DNA of 64,000 nt from positions 4,820,325 to 4,884,324 of the forward strand of contig NZ_CM001440.1 of the NCBI RefSeq assembly GCF_000244975.1, read 5' to 3'. The first letter of the stretch is position 1; each line of letters opens with the position of its first letter. The notes beneath the pieces are model-generated. The model saw only the letters and a program-made list of their open reading frames with translations, did no database searches and was not told where the DNA came from. The stretch is from Saccharomonospora cyanea NA-134 (GTDB lineage: Bacteria > Actinomycetota > Actinomycetes > Mycobacteriales > Pseudonocardiaceae). Below, in pieces: positions 9,709 through 17,829 of this stretch. The translations under genes were made by a program, and so were the position numbers.

Positions 9709-10038
9709 TCTGGAGTCCCTCCTACTCAGGGCTGCCTGTCGCTGAGACTATCCCGGCCGGGCGCCGAGCACGTCACCCGGTGCCCCGCGGGTGTGGCGCA
9801 GACTTCACCCGGTCTTCACTCCCACGGCTAGATCAACTGCACTAAAGCCGTCCACAATGGATTACCGGAATGCGCGTGAATGCCCCCGCCGTCACCTGCG
9901 TGAGTATGCGAATTACGCATTTGTCAACCCCCTCGCCACTCCAAATCAGGCCACTGACCTGCGACAACGAGTTCGGGTGTCTGGTTCGCGGTCGAAACCG
10001 CATGCTAAGATGAACACAGCGAAAGGGGCAGAGGACAC
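9709..10038. promoter_or_regulatory. Divergent lpqE/carD promoter region
   Basis: 330 bp between divergent genes, more AT-rich than its surroundings. It contains a perfect inverted repeat ATGCG-AATTA-CGCAT at 9906-9920 that could bind a regulator, and a TAAGAT box at 10006-10011. No small gene is supported here. Confidence 0.45.
10006..10011 (+). promoter_or_regulatory. Putative -10 box TAAGAT of carD
   Basis: TAAGAT lies 27 nt before the carD ATG. Seventeen bases upstream is GGTTCG, a poor match to a -35 element. An A/G-rich Shine-Dalgarno (AAAGGGG) precedes the start codon. Confidence 0.4.
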
Positions 10039-10530
10039 ATGGTTTTCAAGGTCGGAGAGACCGTCGTCTACCCGCACCACGGTGCCGCACTCATCGAAGC
10101 GATCGAAACCCGCGTGATCAAGGGCGAGGAGAAGCAGTACCTCGTCCTCAAGGTCGCGCAGGGTGATCTCACGGTTCGCGTTCCCGCTGACAACGCCGAG
10201 ATCGTCGGCGTACGTGACGTCGTGGGACAGGACGGCCTGAACCGGGTCTTCGACGTGTTGCGGGCACCACACACCGACGAGCCGACCAACTGGTCTCGCC
10301 GGTACAAGGCCAACCTGGAGAAGCTCGCCTCCGGCGACGTCAACAAGGTGGCCGAAGTGGTGCGCGACCTGTGGCGACGCGAGAAGGACCGTGGCCTTTC
10401 CGCCGGCGAGAAGCGGATGCTGGCCAAGGCGCGACAGATTCTGGTCAGCGAGCTCGCGCTCGCCGAGGGCACCGACGAGAGCAAGGCCGAGGTCCTGCTC
10501 GACGAGGTGCTGGAAACCGCGGTGGTCTAG
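10039..10530 (+). CDS. carD: CarD, RNA polymerase-binding transcription factor
   Basis: A 163-residue CarD family protein that binds the RNA polymerase beta subunit and stabilises open promoter complexes; it is essential in mycobacteria. The N-terminal Tudor-like domain reads [16 protein letters not shown]. Trp85 (in [13 protein letters not shown]) matches the tryptophan that wedges into the upstream edge of the transcription bubble. The remainder is the helical DNA-binding domain. Length is normal. The stop codon TAG is followed in the same reading frame by the ispD-like gene without a normal start codon, which makes tight coupling or even readthrough worth considering. Confidence 0.96.
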   Translation: MVFKVGETVVYPHHGAALIEAIETRVIKGEEKQYLVLKVAQGDLTVRVPADNAEIVGVRDVVGQDGLNRVFDVLRAPHTDEPTNWSRRYKANLEKLASGDVNKVAEVVRDLWRREKDRGLSAGEKRMLAKARQILVSELALAEGTDESKAEVLLDEVLETAVV

Positions 10531-10533
10531 TCG

Positions 10534-11178
10534 CTGCCCAACGTCATCGCGCTGGTCCCCCTGGGGGCCGAGGACAGTCAGGGATCGGGCGCACTCGCGC
10601 GAATACGGGACGCGGCACTGCTGACACACGCAGTACGCGGCGTCGTCGGTTCGGGCTGCGTCGATCGTGTCGTCGTCGCAGGCCCACAGCCGAACCACGC
10701 CGAGTACGCGAACGCGCTCGCGGAAGTCGACGACCCCCGGGTCGTCCTCGTCCCCGGTGGTGCCAGCCGCATCGAATCGGCCCGGCAGGCCCTGCGCGCC
10801 GCTGAACCACGAACGCGGGACATCGTGCTCGTGCACGAACCGACACGGCCGTTCACGCCCGCGGAGAGCGTCTGCGCGGTCGTCGAGGCCGTACGCGGTG
10901 GAGCGCCCGCCGCCGTACCAGTGGAGCCGGTGACCGACACCGTGAAGGTCGTGGACACGCGCGGCGATGTCCGGCGTACCACCGATCGCGAGAGGTTGCG
11001 CCGCGCGCAGTCGCCGCGGGGGTTCACTGCCGAGTTCCTGCGGCGTGTGGACCTGGCCGACGCGCTGAACCTCACCGGTGTCTCCGTGCGTGCCGTGCCC
11101 GGTCACCCGAGCGGGGCCCGGGTCGACACCCCGTTCGAACGCACCGTCGCGGAAGCCCTGCTGGAGGGACGGCAATGA
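10534..11178 (+). CDS. ispD: Degenerate IspD-like cytidylyltransferase without a standard start codon
   Basis: About 214 residues in the position of ispD (MEP cytidylyltransferase, isoprenoid pathway), between carD and ispF. The fold is recognisable ([65 protein letters not shown]). However, the glycine-rich nucleotide loop with its R and K (usually AAGxGxRxG then PKA) is replaced by [17 protein letters not shown] has become HEPTRP, and the C-terminal IK(V/I)T lysine is replaced (ARVDT). No ATG, GTG or TTG occurs in frame between the carD stop and 10819. CTG at 10534 is my placeholder start; a GTG at 10825 would remove the nucleotide-binding half. The 3' end overlaps ispF by ATGA. Confidence 0.65.
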   Translation: MPNVIALVPLGAEDSQGSGALARIRDAALLTHAVRGVVGSGCVDRVVVAGPQPNHAEYANALAEVDDPRVVLVPGGASRIESARQALRAAEPRTRDIVLVHEPTRPFTPAESVCAVVEAVRGGAPAAVPVEPVTDTVKVVDTRGDVRRTTDRERLRRAQSPRGFTAEFLRRVDLADALNLTGVSVRAVPGHPSGARVDTPFERTVAEALLEGRQ

Positions 11179-11651
11179 GGATCGGCCAAGGCGTCGACGT
11201 CCATCCCATCGAAGTCGGCCGGGACTGCTGGCTCGTCGGCCTGCACTGGCCGGACGCCGACGGTTGCTCGGGACACTCGGACGGTGACGTGGGCTCGCAC
11301 GCGCTGTGCGACGCGCTGCTCTCCGCGGCCGGGCTCGGCGATCTCGGCGCGGTCTTCGGCACCGGCGACGACCGGTGGGCGGGAGCGCACGGCGTCGAAC
11401 TGCTCACCGAGGTCCACGCCAGGATCACCGAGGCCGGCTACCGGGTCGGCAACGCGGTCGTTCAGGTCATCGGCAACCGGCCCCGGATCGGGAAGCGCCG
11501 GGACGAGGCGCAACGGGTGCTCGGCGAAGCGATCGGCGGCCCCGTCTCCGTGTCCGCCACCACCTCCGACGGGCTCGGGCTCACCGGACGGGGCGAGGGC
11601 ATCGCGGCCATCGCCACGGCCCTGCTGCTGCCGTCGACGGACCGGAGGTAG
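11175..11651 (+). CDS. ispF: 2-C-methyl-D-erythritol 2,4-cyclodiphosphate synthase
   Basis: Fifth enzyme of the MEP isoprenoid route, which cyclises CDP-ME-2-phosphate and releases CMP. The 158-residue length is normal. Zinc ligands are visible as GQGVDVHPI (Asp8, His10) and the [15 protein letters not shown] helix (His42). The C-terminal signature [15 protein letters not shown] is intact. Start ATG overlaps the stop of the ispD-like gene, so the two should be translationally coupled. Unlike its upstream neighbour it looks fully functional. Confidence 0.95.
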   Translation: MRIGQGVDVHPIEVGRDCWLVGLHWPDADGCSGHSDGDVGSHALCDALLSAAGLGDLGAVFGTGDDRWAGAHGVELLTEVHARITEAGYRVGNAVVQVIGNRPRIGKRRDEAQRVLGEAIGGPVSVSATTSDGLGLTGRGEGIAAIATALLLPSTDRR

Positions 11652-11654
11652 GGC

Positions 11655-12341
11655 GTGACGATCAAGGCAGTGCTGTTCGACTTCTCCGGCACCCTGTTCC
11701 GCCTGGAACACGATCCGAGCTGGCTGACCGGCGTCACGGACCACCGTGGTGACCCGCTCGACGTCGAGGCCCAGGCCGAACTGATGCGGCGCATGACCGC
11801 TCCGGTGACGTTGACGGTCGATCTCGACGACGAGCACCTGCACGCCTGGCACCACCGCGACCTCGATCCCACCCTGCACCGCAAGGTGTACCTGGAGGTG
11901 CTGCGGCAGTCCGGCATTCCCCGCGTCGAGCAGGCCAAGGCCCTCTACGGCAAGCTCGTCGATCCCGCGGCGTGGACGCCCTATCCGGACGCGGGCGAGG
12001 TGCTGCGCAGCGTGTCCTCCTCCGGCATCTCCGTGGGCGTGCTCAGCAACATCGCGTTCGACATCCGGCCCGCTTTCGCGGAGCACGGCCTCGACGCCTT
12101 CGTCGACGAGTTCGTGCTCTCCTACGAAGTCGGCGCCATCAAGCCCGACCCCGAGGTGTTCCGGATCGCGCTCGACCGGCTCGGGGTCGCCGCCGAACAC
12201 ACACTCATGGTCGGCGACAGCGAGGAGGCCGACGGCGGCGCCGCACGCCTCGGCTGCGCGTTCGCGCTGGTGGACCCGTTGCCGACGGCGGTGCGCACCG
12301 ACGGGTTGCTCACCGCCCTGCGCGAGCATTCGGTGCTCTGA
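11655..12341 (+). CDS. HAD-superfamily hydrolase with altered motif I
   Basis: A 228-residue HAD protein with GTG start, 3 nt after ispF. Motif I reads [10 protein letters not shown]: the nucleophile Asp is kept, but the second Asp, which acts as acid/base in phosphatases, is Ser. Motif II is the LSNIAF region. Motif III/IV is KPDPEVF followed by [17 protein letters not shown] non-Asp residue at that position is known from haloacid dehalogenase and phosphonatase-type members, so a classical phosphatase role is doubtful. Substrate unknown. It is placed inside the ispF-cysS operon. Confidence 0.8.
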   Translation: MTIKAVLFDFSGTLFRLEHDPSWLTGVTDHRGDPLDVEAQAELMRRMTAPVTLTVDLDDEHLHAWHHRDLDPTLHRKVYLEVLRQSGIPRVEQAKALYGKLVDPAAWTPYPDAGEVLRSVSSSGISVGVLSNIAFDIRPAFAEHGLDAFVDEFVLSYEVGAIKPDPEVFRIALDRLGVAAEHTLMVGDSEEADGGAARLGCAFALVDPLPTAVRTDGLLTALREHSVL

Positions 12342-12345
12342 GAAG

Positions 12346-12351
12346 TACCAT
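12346..12351 (+). promoter_or_regulatory. Putative -10 box TACCAT for leaderless cysS
   Basis: TACCAT, seven bases, then GTG of cysS at 12359. It fits the leaderless TANNNT pattern and would give cysS its own promoter in the intergenic gap after the HAD gene. Confidence 0.45.
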
Positions 12352-12358
12352 TTGCGAC

Positions 12359-13738
12359 GTGGCCCTTCAACTGTTCGACACCGCGACCAGGCAGGTGCGC
12401 GAGTTCCGACCCGCGCGCAGTGGAACGGCGTCCATCTACGTCTGTGGGGCCACCGTGCAGGGCGTTCCGCACATCGGGCACGTGCGTGGTGCGCTGAACT
12501 ACGACGTGCTGCGCCGGTGGCTCGTCCACTCCGGACTCGACGTGCTCATGGTGCGCAACGTCACCGACATCGACGACAAGATCCTCGTCAAGGCCGCCGA
12601 CGCCGGTCGCCCCTGGTGGGAGTGGGCGGCGACCCACGAACGCGCGTTCGAGGAGGCGTACGCGGCTCTCGGTTGCCTTCCTCCGTCGGCGACCCCCCGC
12701 GCCACCGGTCACATCACGCAGATGATCGAGCTGATCCAACGGCTCGTCGACTCCGGCCACGCCTACGCCGCCGAGGGCGACGTGTACTTTTCCGTGGCGT
12801 CGTTCGACGACTACGGGGCGCTGTCCGGGCAGCGGCTGGACGACGTGCAGCAGGGCGAGACCCAGGCCGAGGGCAAGCGCGACCACCGCGACTTCACGCT
12901 GTGGAAGGGCAGCAAACCCGGCGAACCGTCGTGGCCGACCCCCTGGGGTCCGGGCAGGCCCGGCTGGCACCTGGAGTGCTCGGCCATGGCCACGGCCTAC
13001 CTCGGGTCGGAGTTCGACATCCACGGCGGTGGTGTGGATCTCGTCTTCCCCCACCACGAGAACGAGCGCGCGCAGTCACTCGCGGCGGGCGACGGTTTCG
13101 CACGGTACTGGCTGCACAACGCGTGGGTGACCATGTCGGGTGAGAAGATGTCGAAGTCGCTCGGCAACGTGGTGGCGATCCCGGAGATGCTGCGCCGGTG
13201 GCGTGCCGTGGAACTGCGGGCGTACCTGATCCAGCCGCACTACCGTTCCACCATCGAGTACTCGGACGCCGCGCTGTCGGAGTCAGCGCAGGGTTACCGC
13301 CGCATCGAGCAGTTCCTCCGGCGAGTGCGGACAGTGTCCGGTGAGGTCCGGGTGGGTCGCGTACCGGCCGAGTTCGCCGCCGCCCTCGACGACGACCTCG
13401 GCACTCCGCAGGCGTTCGCCGTGCTGCACAACACAGTGCGCGACGGCAACGCCGCACTCGACGCCTCCGACGACACCAAGGCGTTGGAGGTGGCCGAGTC
13501 CGTGCGCGCGATGGTGGACGTCCTCGGCATCGACCCGCTGTCCGAGCAGTGGGCCGAACGCGCCGGCACCGAGACCGAGGCGCTCACGAAGCTGGTCGAC
13601 ACCATGCTCGAAAGGCGGCAGCAGGCTCGCGCCGAGCGTGACTTCGCCACGGCCGACACCATCCGCGACCAGCTCACAGAAGCCGGAATCGCTGTGGAAG
13701 ACACCCCCAATGGTCCTTCGTGGACAGTGAGAGACTGA
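12359..13738 (+). CDS. cysS: Cysteinyl-tRNA synthetase
   Basis: Charges tRNA-Cys. 459 residues, class I synthetase. Motifs: [19 protein letters not shown] near residue 23 combines the zinc-binding Cys with the HIGH sequence; LECSAM and [19 protein letters not shown] supply the remaining zinc ligands; [10 protein letters not shown] is the KMSKS loop. The GTG at 12359 gives the standard N-terminus [12 protein letters not shown]; a frame open further upstream overlaps the HAD gene and is not used. The HIGH-region residues are slightly unusual (ATVQGVP instead of the common PTVYDYA), but catalytic residues are kept. Confidence 0.94.
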   Translation: MALQLFDTATRQVREFRPARSGTASIYVCGATVQGVPHIGHVRGALNYDVLRRWLVHSGLDVLMVRNVTDIDDKILVKAADAGRPWWEWAATHERAFEEAYAALGCLPPSATPRATGHITQMIELIQRLVDSGHAYAAEGDVYFSVASFDDYGALSGQRLDDVQQGETQAEGKRDHRDFTLWKGSKPGEPSWPTPWGPGRPGWHLECSAMATAYLGSEFDIHGGGVDLVFPHHENERAQSLAAGDGFARYWLHNAWVTMSGEKMSKSLGNVVAIPEMLRRWRAVELRAYLIQPHYRSTIEYSDAALSESAQGYRRIEQFLRRVRTVSGEVRVGRVPAEFAAALDDDLGTPQAFAVLHNTVRDGNAALDASDDTKALEVAESVRAMVDVLGIDPLSEQWAERAGTETEALTKLVDTMLERRQQARAERDFATADTIRDQLTEAGIAVEDTPNGPSWTVRD

Positions 13739-13741
13739 CGT

Positions 13742-14710
13742 ATGGCTGGCAATTCGCGTCGCCGCGGAGCGGTGCGCAAGCAGGGCACGAAGAAGGGCTC
13801 CGTCGTCGGTTCCGGCGGAATCCGCCGTAGGGGCCTCGAAGGCAAGGGGCCGACCCCGAAGGCGGAGATGCGGCCGGGGCATCCGGCACAGCGTCGGGCC
13901 GCCGCCGCGGCGGCTCGGGCGGAGCACAAGCGCAACGCGGCCAAGAAGGCCGCGGAGGGCCCGGAGATCATCGCGGGCCGCAACCCCGTCGTGGAGGCGT
14001 TGCGTGCGGGTGTGCCCGCGACGGCGTTGTACGTGGCCCTGAACATCGACGCCGACGATCGCGTCACCGAGGCCGTGCGTGTGGCCGCCGACAAGGGCAT
14101 CTCCATCCTGGAGGTGCCTCGCGACGAGCTCGACCGCAAGACCAACAAGGCCGTGCACCAGGGGCTCGGACTCCAGGTTCCGCCGTTCTCCTACGCGACC
14201 CCGGACCAGCTGCTGAAGGCGGCGCGCGAGTCCGGTGACCCGCCACTGCTGGTGGCCCTCGACGGGGTCACCGACCCGCGCAACCTCGGCGCCGTCATCC
14301 GCTCGGCCGCCGCGTTCGGGGCGCACGGTGTGCTGCTGCCGAGCAGGCGCAGCGCCGGAATGACCGCTGTGGCGTGGCGGACGAGTGCGGGCGCGGCGGC
14401 CCGGCTGCCGGTGGGCATGGCCACGAACCTGACGCGGCAACTCCGCGAGTGGGCGTCCGAGGGGCTGATGATCGCGGGCCTCGACGCGGACGGCTCGGTG
14501 GACATCGACTCGATGAACATCGACGTCGACCCGCTGGTCGTGGTGATCGGCTCGGAGGGCCGCGGCCTGTCGCGGCTGGTGCGGGAGACGTGCGACTACA
14601 CGGTGTCCATCCCCATGGCAGCCGGTGTCGAGTCGCTCAACGCCTCCGTGGCGGGAGCGGTGCTGCTGGCGGAGGTCGCCCGCCGCCGCCGCGTAGCGGG
14701 CCGCGTGTAA
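13742..14710 (+). CDS. rlmB: SpoU/TrmH-family 23S rRNA 2'-O-methyltransferase (RlmB-like)
   Basis: 322 residues. The first 75 are a basic, Ala/Lys/Arg-rich tail, then comes a substrate-binding domain beginning with [16 protein letters not shown]. The SPOUT catalytic domain holds motif 1 [17 protein letters not shown], motif 2 [18 protein letters not shown] and motif 3 [16 protein letters not shown], which form the knot that binds S-adenosylmethionine. It probably methylates a guanosine ribose in 23S rRNA; a tRNA substrate cannot be excluded. It begins 3 nt after cysS, as in mycobacteria. Confidence 0.9.
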   Translation: MAGNSRRRGAVRKQGTKKGSVVGSGGIRRRGLEGKGPTPKAEMRPGHPAQRRAAAAAARAEHKRNAAKKAAEGPEIIAGRNPVVEALRAGVPATALYVALNIDADDRVTEAVRVAADKGISILEVPRDELDRKTNKAVHQGLGLQVPPFSYATPDQLLKAARESGDPPLLVALDGVTDPRNLGAVIRSAAAFGAHGVLLPSRRSAGMTAVAWRTSAGAAARLPVGMATNLTRQLREWASEGLMIAGLDADGSVDIDSMNIDVDPLVVVIGSEGRGLSRLVRETCDYTVSIPMAAGVESLNASVAGAVLLAEVARRRRVAGRV

Positions 14711-14713
14711 GCC

Positions 14714-15301
14714 GTGAAGACGATCGGCATCCTGCTGTTCCACGACGTCGAGGAGCTCGACGCGGTGGGGCCGTGGGAGGTGCTGTCGCACTGGGCGAGG
14801 ACGTACCCGGACGACGGCTACCGCGTGGTGACGTTCTCCCGTGACGGCGGTGAGGTGCGCTGCGCGAAAGGGCTGCGCATCGTGGCGGATCACTCGTACG
14901 ACGACGTTCCGCCGCTCGACGTGCTGCTGTACCCGGGCGGGCGTGGCACCCGCCCGCAGCTGCACGACGAGCACCAGCTCGCGTGGGTGCGCAAGCAGCG
15001 CGAGACCGTGCCGCTGCTGACGAGTGTGTGCACGGGCTCGCTCGTCTACGCCGCGGCGGGACTGCTGCGCGGGCGGCGAGCGACGACCCACTGGCAGTCG
15101 CTGGACCTGCTCGCCGAACTCGACCCCACGATCGACGTGCGAAGGGACGAGCGGTTCGTCGACGACGGCGACGTCATCACGTCGGCGGGGGTGTCGGCGG
15201 GCATCGACATGGCACTGCACCTGCTCGCGCGGTTGGTGAACCCGGAACGGGCGCGCGAGGTGCGGAAGCACATCCAGTACGACCCCGAACCTCCGGTGTA
15301 G
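14714..15301 (+). CDS. DJ-1/PfpI-family glutamine amidotransferase-like protein
   Basis: 195 residues, GTG start 3 nt after the methyltransferase gene. The fold is shown by IGILLFHDVEELDAVGPWEV at the N-terminus, the DVLLYPGG strand and the nucleophile elbow TSVCTGSLVYAAAG with Cys106. THWQSLDLLAEL and ITSAGVSAGIDMAL follow, as in the isonitrile hydratase/InhA-like and AraC-associated branch. Members are hydratases, deglycases or proteases; no particular reaction can be claimed. It is the last gene of the carD-type operon and is followed by a long hairpin. Confidence 0.85.
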   Translation: MKTIGILLFHDVEELDAVGPWEVLSHWARTYPDDGYRVVTFSRDGGEVRCAKGLRIVADHSYDDVPPLDVLLYPGGRGTRPQLHDEHQLAWVRKQRETVPLLTSVCTGSLVYAAAGLLRGRRATTHWQSLDLLAELDPTIDVRRDERFVDDGDVITSAGVSAGIDMALHLLARLVNPERAREVRKHIQYDPEPPV

Positions 15302-15342
15302 GCCCGGAGCCGTACGGCGACTGCGACCACGCGTGCACAACC

Positions 15343-15409
15343 TGCGGACACGCCGATGTGGTGACCAACCACCGGCGTGTCCGCACTTCTCGCACGCGTG
15401 TCCGCACTT
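15343..15409 (+). terminator. Long hairpin with an extra direct-repeat half-site
   Basis: TGCGGACACGCCG-AT-GTGGT (15343-15362) pairs with ACCACCGGCGTGTCCGCA (15368-15385) across a 5-nt loop: 18 bp with a 2-nt bulge. The right-arm sequence GCGTGTCCGCACTT occurs again at 15396-15409. The hairpin can terminate the DJ-1 operon; the extra copy suggests a repeat-binding site or a small repeat element. Confidence 0.55.
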
Positions 15410-15510
15410 GCCGTACACAGTGGCTCGGACCACTTGCCTGCCATGTCGCTCCGTCGGGGGATGGTCTCCGTTAAGGTCACGGTGCGCAAACGTGTCCGGG
15501 GGGCCCCTGA

Positions 15511-16947
15511 ATGTCGTTCGTCTCGCCGCTGTTCCTGTGGTACTTCATGCCCGCGATCCTCGTCGCGGTGCTCGTACTGCCCAGGAACTGGCGCAACGGC
15601 ATCGTCGCCGTCGGCAGCCTGGTCTTCTACGCCACGGGCGCGGGTGCCTTCACGCTGCTGTTGCTTGCCTGCATGGTGGTCAACTTCGCCGCGGGCCCGG
15701 CGCTGGAGCCGGACCCGTGGAACACACACCTCCAGGCTCGTCGTCGCTGGTTGCTCATCGGCGTCGTCGCCTTCGACCTGTCGATCCTTCTGGTGTGGAA
15801 GTACGCGGGCTTCGCTACCGAGCAGATCGCCTGGTTCGCACAGCTCTTCGGTGGCGACTTCCCCATCGCGGAGCTGGCACTGCCGATCGGCATCTCGTTC
15901 TTCACGTTCCACCACATCTCCTACGTGGTGGACATCTACCGGGGGGAACGGCCCGCGCTGCGCAACCCGGTGTCGTTCGGCACCTACATCTCGATGTTCC
16001 CGCAGCTCGCGGCAGGGCCCATCGTGCGGTACCACGAGATCGCCGACCAGCTCCCGCAACAGCGTTCGCACCGGCTGGACGACATCGCGGCGGGCTTCCC
16101 CCGCTTCGCGCTGGGGCTGTGCAAGAAAGCCGTGATCGCCGACTCGCTCGCGCCGATGGTGGACGCGTGCTTCTCGACGCCGCCTGAGGACATGACGTTC
16201 GCGATCGCGTGGCTCGGCGCGATCGGCTACACGTTGCAGCTCTACTTCGACTTCTCCGGTTACTCGGACATGGCCATCGGCCTCGGCCGGATGCTGGGCT
16301 TCCGGCTGCCCGAGAACTTCGCGCGCCCGTACTCGTCGGTGACCGTCACGGAGTTCTGGCGCCGCTGGCACATGTCGCTGTCCCGCTGGTTCCGCGACTA
16401 CGTCTACATCCCGCTGGGCGGTAACCGGGGTGGCGCGGCGAAGACGTACCGCAACCTGTGGATCGTGTTCCTGCTGACGGGTTTCTGGCACGGCGCGGCG
16501 TGGACGTACGTGGTGTGGGGCCTATACCACGGTGTGCTGCTGGTGGCGGAGCGCGCGACGGGTTGGGACGCCTCGCCACGCACCACCGGGGCCCGGGTAG
16601 GACGGCGCGTGCTCACGCTCGTTCTGGTGGTCTTCGGGTGGGTGTTCTTCCGCGCACCCGATCTCGGCTACGCGTTCACGATGATCGGCGACATGCTCGT
16701 GCCCGACTTCACGGGGCTGAGCGACGTGGTGGAGGCGGCACTCACCAACCAGCGGCTCGTGCTGCTGCTCGCCGCGCTGGCGGTGTTCTTCCTGCCCGCG
16801 TACCCGGTGACGGGCCCACTTCTGGAGTCGGCGCGCACCAAGCCCGCCGCGACACTGCGGGTGGCGGTGATGACGGTGGGCGTGTTCTACGCCGCGGTCC
16901 TCGTCGCCACGGGCACGTTCAGCCCGTTCCTGTACTACCAGTTCTGA
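15511..16947 (+). CDS. MBOAT-family membrane O-acyltransferase (AlgI-like)
   Basis: A 478-residue polytopic membrane protein of the AlgI/DltB type. Signatures: LPIGISFFTFHHISYVVD, FPQLAAGPIVRYHEI, LYFDFSGYSDMAIGLGRMLGF, FWRRWHMSLSRWFRDYVYIP, and the catalytic histidine in TGFWHGAAWTYVVWGLYHG around residue 330. Such proteins transfer acyl groups, often acetyl, to extracellular polysaccharides or other secreted molecules, usually with an AlgJ/AlgX-type SGNH partner. No partner gene is adjacent here, so the acceptor is unknown. The C-terminus ends with a hydrophobic segment (VFYAAVLVATGTFSPFLYY). It is flanked by terminator-like hairpins on both sides and is probably monocistronic. Confidence 0.9.
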   Translation: MSFVSPLFLWYFMPAILVAVLVLPRNWRNGIVAVGSLVFYATGAGAFTLLLLACMVVNFAAGPALEPDPWNTHLQARRRWLLIGVVAFDLSILLVWKYAGFATEQIAWFAQLFGGDFPIAELALPIGISFFTFHHISYVVDIYRGERPALRNPVSFGTYISMFPQLAAGPIVRYHEIADQLPQQRSHRLDDIAAGFPRFALGLCKKAVIADSLAPMVDACFSTPPEDMTFAIAWLGAIGYTLQLYFDFSGYSDMAIGLGRMLGFRLPENFARPYSSVTVTEFWRRWHMSLSRWFRDYVYIPLGGNRGGAAKTYRNLWIVFLLTGFWHGAAWTYVVWGLYHGVLLVAERATGWDASPRTTGARVGRRVLTLVLVVFGWVFFRAPDLGYAFTMIGDMLVPDFTGLSDVVEAALTNQRLVLLLAALAVFFLPAYPVTGPLLESARTKPAATLRVAVMTVGVFYAAVLVATGTFSPFLYYQF

Positions 16948-16954
16948 GTTACCG

Positions 16955-17004
16955 CGGTCGGCGCGGGGAGCAGGGGCCTCGGGGTGCTCGATCGGCGCCG
17001 ACCG
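16955..17004. terminator. Terminator between convergent MBOAT gene and small gene
   Basis: CGGTCGGCGC (16955-16964) pairs with GCGCCGACCG (16995-17004). Inside, GAGCA and TGCTC extend the stem. It lies between genes ending at 16947 and 17010 on opposite strands, so it can serve both. Confidence 0.55.
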
Positions 17005-17009
17005 GAGGT

Positions 17010-17216
17010 CTACAGCAGACGTCGGAGCCCGTCGAGTACGGCGTGGAGCACGCTCAGCGCCGGCGGGGTCGTCTCGCGCAGCGCGGCGCGTGCCTCGGCG
17101 GCACGGAGGTCGTCGGCGGTCGGCCAGGCCGGTGGGAGGGGGTCGAGGCGCCAGAGCCGCATGGTCGGGCGGTCATCCACCACGGAGTCGAACACGGGCG
17201 TGGCGAGGTCATGCAC
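17010..17216 (-). CDS. Small hypothetical protein (68 aa)
   Basis: An acidic/hydrophobic 68-residue protein (starts VHDLATPVFDSVV, contains MRLWRLDPLPPAWPTADDL). Its GTG start overlaps the stop of the upstream 138-residue gene in the sequence GTGCATGA, a strong sign of translational coupling. No signal peptide or membrane segment. No family recognised. The pairing with the cysteine-rich protein and divergence from an XRE regulator suggest a regulatory or morphogenetic accessory unit of the type common in actinomycetes; that is inference only. Confidence 0.5.
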   Translation of the reverse strand: MHDLATPVFDSVVDDRPTMRLWRLDPLPPAWPTADDLRAAEARAALRETTPPALSVLHAVLDGLRRLL

Positions 17217-17625
17217 GCGACACCTCCGTGACGAGCGAGGTGGATTGCTCGGCGTTGCCGACGGTGTCGACCGCGCACCAGTGCCGGTGGGTGGTGTCGT
17301 CGAGGCACCGGGCGATACAGCCGCCGCAGAAGCGTCCGTCGACGCTGGTGTGCGGCTGGTCGGGTCGCGCGACCGGCTCATTCGCGCACAGGGCGCACAA
17401 CACGGTTTCCTGCGCCGCCGGAGTGACGAGGATGTGGCCGCCCAGCTCGGCGGCGCGGGCGAGCATGTCGTCGGCGAGCACGCGCAACGCCGCCCCGACC
17501 TCACGCAACCCGTCGGCCGGGAGTTCACCACCGTCCTGCGCGGCCATGAGCGCGAGCACGACCTCACCAAGACGCGCGTTCACCTGCCCGAGCTGCACCA
17601 GCAGTTCCCGGTCACGGGCGATCAC
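17209..17625 (-). CDS. Hypothetical protein with zinc-binding-like cysteines
   Basis: 138 residues. The N-terminal 60 are helical (RELLVQLGQVNARLGEVVLAL). The C-terminal half carries the Cys set CALCANEP, FCGGCIARC and HRHWC, arranged like a small treble-clef or zinc-ribbon site. No enzyme motif is seen. It is the first gene of a two-gene minus-strand unit, divergent from the XRE regulator 200 bp away. Function unknown. Confidence 0.62.
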   Translation of the reverse strand: MIARDRELLVQLGQVNARLGEVVLALMAAQDGGELPADGLREVGAALRVLADDMLARAAELGGHILVTPAAQETVLCALCANEPVARPDQPHTSVDGRFCGGCIARCLDDTTHRHWCAVDTVGNAEQSTSLVTEVSRA

Positions 17626-17790
17626 CGTTCACCACCCCCGGCGCTCGGCGGCTTCGCGGCCGTGCTTTCCTGATCGTCCTCAGCCGTGGTCCTGGCCGGT
17701 TCCTGCCCCGTCCACATCGCACGGCCCCCGCCACGGCACGATCCGCTGTTCCAGCTCATGTGCGGACCGTATTCACTTCATCACAGCAGA

Positions 17791-17809
17791 GGTTTCCAAA
17801 CAGGAAACC
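17791..17809. promoter_or_regulatory. Candidate operator GGTTTCC-N5-GGAAACC
   Basis: Perfect 7-bp inverted repeat with a 5-nt spacer (AAACA). It overlaps the position expected for the -35 element of the XRE gene, whose -10 (TACCGT at 17817-17822) lies just downstream. This fits autorepression by the encoded XRE protein, perhaps also affecting the divergent pair. Confidence 0.55.
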
Positions 17810-17816
17810 CAGCAGG

Positions 17817-17822
17817 TACCGT
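17817..17822 (+). promoter_or_regulatory. Putative -10 box TACCGT of XRE gene
   Basis: TACCGT, seven bases, then the ATG at 17830: another leaderless-type arrangement. Confidence 0.45.
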
Positions 17823-17829
17823 CGTCGAC

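Noticed and set aside
11972-12358. Upstream extension of the cysS frame
   Set aside because: The open frame runs back through the HAD gene only because of high GC; the family N-terminus and a leaderless promoter point to 12359.
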